This document shows, piece by piece, positions 9,034 through 11,993 of a DNA stretch of 11,993 nt; the stretch's first letter is position 1, and each line of letters begins with the position of its first letter. The notes below the pieces were generated by a model, which saw only the letters and a program-made list of their open reading frames with translations, searched no databases and was not told where the DNA came from. The position numbers and the translations under genes were made by a program. Source of the stretch: Prevotella sp. (GTDB lineage: Bacteria; Bacteroidota; Bacteroidia; Bacteroidales; Bacteroidaceae); contig JAJPYV010000222.1 in the NCBI GenBank assembly GCA_021204735.1, positions 1-11,993 of the forward strand, given 5' to 3'.

Positions 9034-10956
9034 TCATATTCCTGTTCGTTGATCCACAACTTTCCACGATAGGATATTAGTCTCTGCATCTAATGAATGT
9101 CGAGTCAAATCATCTTCATATTCTTCTTGTGGTATGATAACCTCTTCGGGGTCATATATCCCCCAACCGAGACCATCCAATGCATTTATTGTCACGACAT
9201 AATGATGATTACGCACAACACCATAGTTACCAGTTTCTATTTCATCCTCCATGTTGGGTCTGAGGTGCTCTATTGGAATATCATAATACATATCACCTCC
9301 CATATAAGCTACTGATAATCCGTCAAAAATAATATATGGAGTACCATCATCTACTATCTCGGTTGCAGTGAAGAAAGTACCTCCGCTCAATCTATAAAAT
9401 GGAGCCTTATCACTATCAAAATCAAGAACTACTTCAACCTTGCCATCATACAAATAATACAACTTCACACAATCTGCATCAATGGGATATGAATGATTTC
9501 CAACCATATAATGTGTATAATTTAGAAGTGCATAATGAGACAAAGCATAATTTATATACGCTTCTTTTGTATATAACATACCGTTATAACTTATTACGTC
9601 AACACCATTTCCCTTCTCATCGCATATTTTTGCTTTCACTAAAATACTTGTGATTGCGGATGAATATTTACTTTGAATTTCGCCATTATCACCTGCCGTA
9701 TTAGTGTTCTCTGCACAATAGTCACACCTATCTATAGGTAAAAGTGGACTGTCTGCCTCATCCTCAAGGTTGACATATTTCAAACTCTCGTTAAGCCAAG
9801 TAGATTCATATTCTTCATCTTTAGACGTGTTGCCTTCTGAACTTGTTGGATAATCTGTTGTGTTCCTATAACTATTATAATTACCATAAAAGTCACTGTT
9901 GAATGATGCGCCCCAGTAACTGCGATGATCTTCCGAGTCGTTCCATAACCATTCATCACCAATATAATAATCATCCGAAGAATCGTTGTTTGTCCATGGA
10001 CATAGTGCTTTGAACATGAATGAATGTCTCGCAGTGGCATTAAGTTTCCAACCTTCCAAATCAACATAAAGATTTGTAGATGATTCGATGATGTCTGACT
10101 CATCGTCATCCATACGCGCAATCATCTGTGCCGGTATCTCATATAGAGTATGTAAATTGCCATCATCTTCAGTTATCTGTTTTACTGTATTTGATAATTC
10201 ATCACTTACTTTCAATGTCACTTTTGCAGCAAGACGTTCCACATATATGTCGATAGGATTTGTTATATTATCAATATCACCTAACTGTACGTCAGTTGAG
10301 TTTATTTCAGTCAATGTGCCTATATGACTGAAATTACTTTTATAATCGTCTGATGAATAATCTTCAGATGAGAAATAAGATGAGGAGCTCATCACAAAGT
10401 TGCCATTGGCATCAATAATACCTACATCATTTTCGTCAGAAAGATTATCTGTAAGCTGTGATGTCGAACCGAAAGACAAACTTGTAGGCGGCTCATATCC
10501 TTCCGGTTTGTTCAATACCGTCAGGACATACATAGGGAAATTATAAGTCTGTGTCAAATCATCTGCTTCTTTCAGCAATATCACAGCATTGCCATTAAAC
10601 TCGATGTTGCTGTTCTCAGTATTAGAAGGAGTTCCTCCGTTCCATGCTGTACCGCTACTTAAATAATTGTAATTACTGTCATATAAATAGAAAGTGGCAT
10701 TGTCAACAGCGTATTCATCTGGACCGCCCTCCTCGAAGCCAGGAGATGCCGCCCTTGTGGAAGAACCGACATCAAGTAACCTTATCACAATGGAGGCACT
10801 TTCACCCTTTTCAACCGTAATACTGTTTCCGCTATATAACATGTCATCATCATCGGAACAGGCACATAATGACAATATGATAAAACATACTATCAGGCTT
10901 TTGACAAGTGCAGCATATTTCAGCAAATTCTGTTCTATATCGTATGACCGTATCAT
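9034..10956 (-). CDS. Mfa1-family major fimbrial subunit, 640 aa
   Basis: This is a major pilin paralog and the first gene of the six-gene run. The N-terminus has a hydrophobic signal segment (about 18-30) and an LCAC lipobox with the lipidated Cys at 33. It is followed by SDDDD, the surface-export signature described for Bacteroides lipoproteins. A candidate trypsin-type maturation site is SSTR68-AAS. Mfa1-family blocks follow: IYVERLAAKVTL (237-248), GWKLNATARHSFMFK (302-316), RSYWG (345-349), ESTWLN (384-389), YCAENTNT (413-420), DADCVKL (493-499), YYDIPIEHL (557-565), NYGVVRNHHY (577-586) and the closing NILSWKVV (627-634). The start is fixed by an in-frame TAA four codons upstream. The next gene starts 50 bp downstream with no terminator between them. 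By analogy with Mfa1 it would be exported, cleaved at Arg and polymerised into the pilus shaft; that role is inferred. Confidence 0.92.
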   Translation of the reverse strand: MIRSYDIEQNLLKYAALVKSLIVCFIILSLCACSDDDDMLYSGNSITVEKGESASIVIRLLDVGSSTRAASPGFEEGGPDEYAVDNATFYLYDSNYNYLSSGTAWNGGTPSNTENSNIEFNGNAVILLKEADDLTQTYNFPMYVLTVLNKPEGYEPPTSLSFGSTSQLTDNLSDENDVGIIDANGNFVMSSSSYFSSEDYSSDDYKSNFSHIGTLTEINSTDVQLGDIDNITNPIDIYVERLAAKVTLKVSDELSNTVKQITEDDGNLHTLYEIPAQMIARMDDDESDIIESSTNLYVDLEGWKLNATARHSFMFKALCPWTNNDSSDDYYIGDEWLWNDSEDHRSYWGASFNSDFYGNYNSYRNTTDYPTSSEGNTSKDEEYESTWLNESLKYVNLEDEADSPLLPIDRCDYCAENTNTAGDNGEIQSKYSSAITSILVKAKICDEKGNGVDVISYNGMLYTKEAYINYALSHYALLNYTHYMVGNHSYPIDADCVKLYYLYDGKVEVVLDFDSDKAPFYRLSGGTFFTATEIVDDGTPYIIFDGLSVAYMGGDMYYDIPIEHLRPNMEDEIETGNYGVVRNHHYVVTINALDGLGWGIYDPEEVIIPQEEYEDDLTRHSLDAETNILSWKVVDQRTGI

Positions 10957-10962
10957 ATTGTC

Positions 10963-10995
10963 AAGTTAAAAGTTTAAAGTTAAAAGTTTAAAGTT
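10963..10995. repeat. 14-bp tandem repeat just before the pilin start codon (about 2.4 copies)
   Basis: On the plus strand the unit aagttaaaagttta occurs at 10963-10976 and 10977-10990, with a partial third copy (aagtt) at 10991-10995. On the coding strand the unit reads as aactttaaactttt. It ends 6 bp before the ATG at 10956. It also contributes a TAA in frame with that ATG (10966-10968), so the start cannot lie further upstream. A change in copy number would alter leader length and spacing. A closely related 14-bp repeat lies at the other end of the operon, in the opposite orientation. Confidence 0.8.
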
Positions 10996-11047
10996 CATTC
11001 TGGGTGTAATCCATTAAAAGAATATTTGCCCGTTATTATATTTTGTC

Positions 11048-11063
11048 ACGGACTTTCGTCCGT
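11048..11063. other. Small perfect hairpin in the presumed leader
   Basis: ACGGAC and GTCCGT form a perfect 6-bp stem around a 4-base loop (tttc on the plus strand). It lies about 90 bp before the pilin start at 10956 and just downstream of the promoter-like box. It has no following U-run, so it is not a terminator in the minus direction. It may be a 5' leader structure or an operator. The palindrome is seen directly; the role is unknown. Confidence 0.4.
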
Positions 11064-11073
11064 TATGATGTTT

Positions 11074-11081
11074 CAAATTTA
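11074..11081 (-). promoter_or_regulatory. Possible Bacteroidota -7 promoter box
   Basis: On the minus strand these bases read TAAATTTG, matching the Bacteroides -7 consensus TAnnTTTG. It is the only such match in the intergenic region. No TTTG (-33 element) lies at the expected 19-21 bp spacing upstream, where the sequence is GC-richer (cgcagca). If used, it would give a leader of roughly 110 nt with the 11048-11063 hairpin near its 5' end. The assignment is weak. Confidence 0.25.
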
Positions 11082-11239
11082 GTTGCTGCAAAATTTAATT
11101 TGCTGCGGTTATCTCGCGAATTTTCTTCGCAGTTTTGTTTTTTATTTAACTTCGTTGATGTTTCTCTCGCTCAACATAGCTCAAACAAGTTTGGCTCTGT
11201 ATTTGCTTATTTTATTTTTCGACGTCAGAAGCATTGCAT

Positions 11240-11275
11240 TATTCAGTCAGACGGTATTACCCGTCTGACTGAATA
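11240..11275 (-). terminator. Hairpin after the first pilin gene, probable terminator
   Basis: A perfect 15-bp inverted repeat (11240-11254 with 11261-11275) encloses a 6-base loop, tattac on the plus strand. It starts 10 bp after the pilin stop codon. Read on the minus strand it is not followed directly by a U-run (the next bases are atgcaatgc), so it is an imperfect intrinsic terminator. It could instead be an mRNA 3'-end stabiliser or a partial attenuator. No gene on the plus strand would use it. Confidence 0.6.
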
Positions 11276-11285
11276 TCAATAACAT

Positions 11286-11993
11286 TTAAAGACCTACGCC
11301 TTTCTCAACCATCTTCCATGAGAGGATGTCAATCACTGCACCAACATAGTAATACTTCTCATCTTCGTCCCATGAATCATCTGGTATAATTGTTTCTGAT
11401 GGGTCAAATACAGCCCTACCAATATTCTCCAATGATGTGATAGTTACTGAATAGTGGTGATTACGTACTACTCCGTATTCTGCTTCCTCAATGCCACTTG
11501 CAGGATTGTTCAAGTGCTCAATAGGTATGTAGTAGAACATCTGTCCACCTGTATATGCCGTTGATGTTTGATCTGTATTAAGAGTAACTGTACCGTCAAT
11601 TGGTGAAGAATTACCACCTTCAGAAGATACATAATAAGTATTATTGTCGTCGTTTGAAAGTGTGATTAACAAGTATCCACTCGCATCTTCACTTAACTCA
11701 ACGCAGTCAGCATCAATCTGCTGAGTTCCATTTTGATCCTTGTAATAATTCAAATTACCCGCTTTGTTTAACGTTGTCAGGATTTCGTTGATGTAACTTT
11801 TCTTCGTGTAAAGCATACCGTTATAACGGACAAGGTCAAGTCCGTTGCCATTTTCATCACATACCTCTGCACTTACTACAATACTTGTGATAGCTGGTGA
11901 GTATTTGGTCTGGATTATGCCATCATCACCTACTGTATTCGTGTTCTCTGCACAATATGCACTGCTTCCCATATCGATAAGAGTACCAATTGC
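11286..11993 (-). CDS. Mfa1-family major fimbrial subunit, C-terminal part (5' end outside the window)
   Basis: This is the C-terminal part of a major pilin (fimbrillin) of a Bacteroidales type V pilus. The frame stays open through the window edge. The seven codons before the first Met (AIGTLID) align with the SPLLxIG-type stretch of the three downstream paralogs, so that Met is internal and the N-terminal lipoprotein region is missing. Shared blocks, numbered from that Met, are YCAENTNT (6-13), a VCDENGNGLDLVRYNG stretch (37-52), DADCVEL (87-93), YYIPIEHL (147-154), YGVVRNHHY (166-174) and a closing DILSWKMV (215-222). The region at about 111-141 differs from every paralog. The gene ends in TAA, and a strong hairpin begins about 10 bp further on, followed by a 329-bp gap, so it is probably not simply co-transcribed with the next six genes. 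Family membership is clear from the paralogs. Full length and N-terminal processing cannot be judged. Confidence 0.87.
   Translation of the reverse strand, partial: AIGTLIDMGSSAYCAENTNTVGDDGIIQTKYSPAITSIVVSAEVCDENGNGLDLVRYNGMLYTKKSYINEILTTLNKAGNLNYYKDQNGTQQIDADCVELSEDASGYLLITLSNDDNNTYYVSSEGGNSSPIDGTVTLNTDQTSTAYTGGQMFYYIPIEHLNNPASGIEEAEYGVVRNHHYSVTITSLENIGRAVFDPSETIIPDDSWDEDEKYYYVGAVIDILSWKMVEKGVGL

Larger units (their letters stand above)
10957..11285. other. 329-bp gene-free region between two pilin genes
   Basis: No convincing gene lies here. From right to left it holds the 15-bp-stem hairpin, then an AT-rich stretch with short imperfect inverted repeats (gttga/tcaac near 11154-11176; ctgcg/cgcag at 11103-11107 and 11128-11132), a TAnnTTTG-like box at 11074-11081, a 6-bp-stem hairpin at 11048-11063, and a 14-bp tandem repeat ending 6 bp before the next start codon. 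The plus-strand open frame across it is rich in Phe and Ser with no recognisable domain, and it crosses the hairpin. It is therefore treated as chance. The region is the only place with room for a dedicated promoter of the six-gene run. Confidence 0.6.

Noticed and set aside
9780..10121. 113-codon minus-strand open frame inside the 640-aa pilin
   Set aside because: It is an out-of-frame shadow of a gene whose own frame carries all family motifs. The His/Ile/Met-rich composition is typical of a shifted frame.
432..10956. Frameshifted or broken pilin pseudogenes among the paralogs
   Set aside because: All three complete pilins are open from lipobox to the closing LSWKV-type motif with no internal stop or frame change. 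Length differences are explained by loop insertions and a three-residue deletion.
11043..11282. Plus-strand open frame of 79 codons in the intergenic region
   Set aside because: It crosses the strong hairpin, has a Phe/Ser-rich composition expected of AT-rich non-coding DNA, shows no domain, and opposes all neighbouring genes.
10957..11285. Invertible promoter (phase-variation switch)
   Set aside because: Phase-variable surface operons in Bacteroidales often have one, so I looked for a pair of separated inverted repeats flanking a promoter. The only long perfect inverted repeat has a 6-base loop (11240-11275), too short to be an invertible segment, and no recombinase gene is present.

Overview
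The window is AT-rich DNA from a member of the Bacteroidales, most plausibly a gut or oral Prevotella/Bacteroides relative. Evidence: every gene is a fimbrillin-type lipoprotein of the Bacteroidales type V pilus (FimA/Mfa) superfamily, start codons mostly lack Shine-Dalgarno sequences, and the signal peptides carry Bacteroidota-style lipoboxes followed by Ser/Asp. The genus cannot be fixed from the sequence alone. There are no transposase, tRNA, rRNA or CRISPR genes.

Layout, read in the direction of transcription (all genes on the minus strand, from right to left). (1) 11993-11286: 3' part of a Mfa1-family major pilin, cut by the window edge, closed by a 15-bp-stem hairpin. (2) 11285-10957: a 329-bp gene-free stretch with small hairpins, one weak promoter-like -7 box and a 14-bp tandem repeat just before the next start codon. 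(3) 10956-432: a tightly packed run of six genes: three more Mfa1-family major pilin paralogs (640, 611 and 624 aa), a FimB/Mfa2-family anchor (336 aa), a minor fimbrillin-like subunit (401 aa), and an 861-aa probable tip protein with a C-terminal FISUMP-like domain. Gaps are 50, -4, 25, 14 and 3 bp, so this looks like one operon. (4) 431-1: non-coding, with another 14-bp tandem repeat touching the last stop codon and an array of 66-bp tandem repeats.

Working model (inference from the family). All subunits are exported as lipoproteins. Pilins and accessory subunits are cut by a trypsin-like protease at a Thr-Arg site 30-40 residues after the lipidated Cys, then polymerise by strand exchange. 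The Mfa2-like protein lacks this site and would stay lipidated as the base anchor. The last two genes would form the distal end. The notable features are four paralogous major pilins in a row feeding one anchor/tip set, their sharply localised variable loop, the differing export-signal residues after the lipobox Cys, and the unexplained repeats at both ends of the operon.
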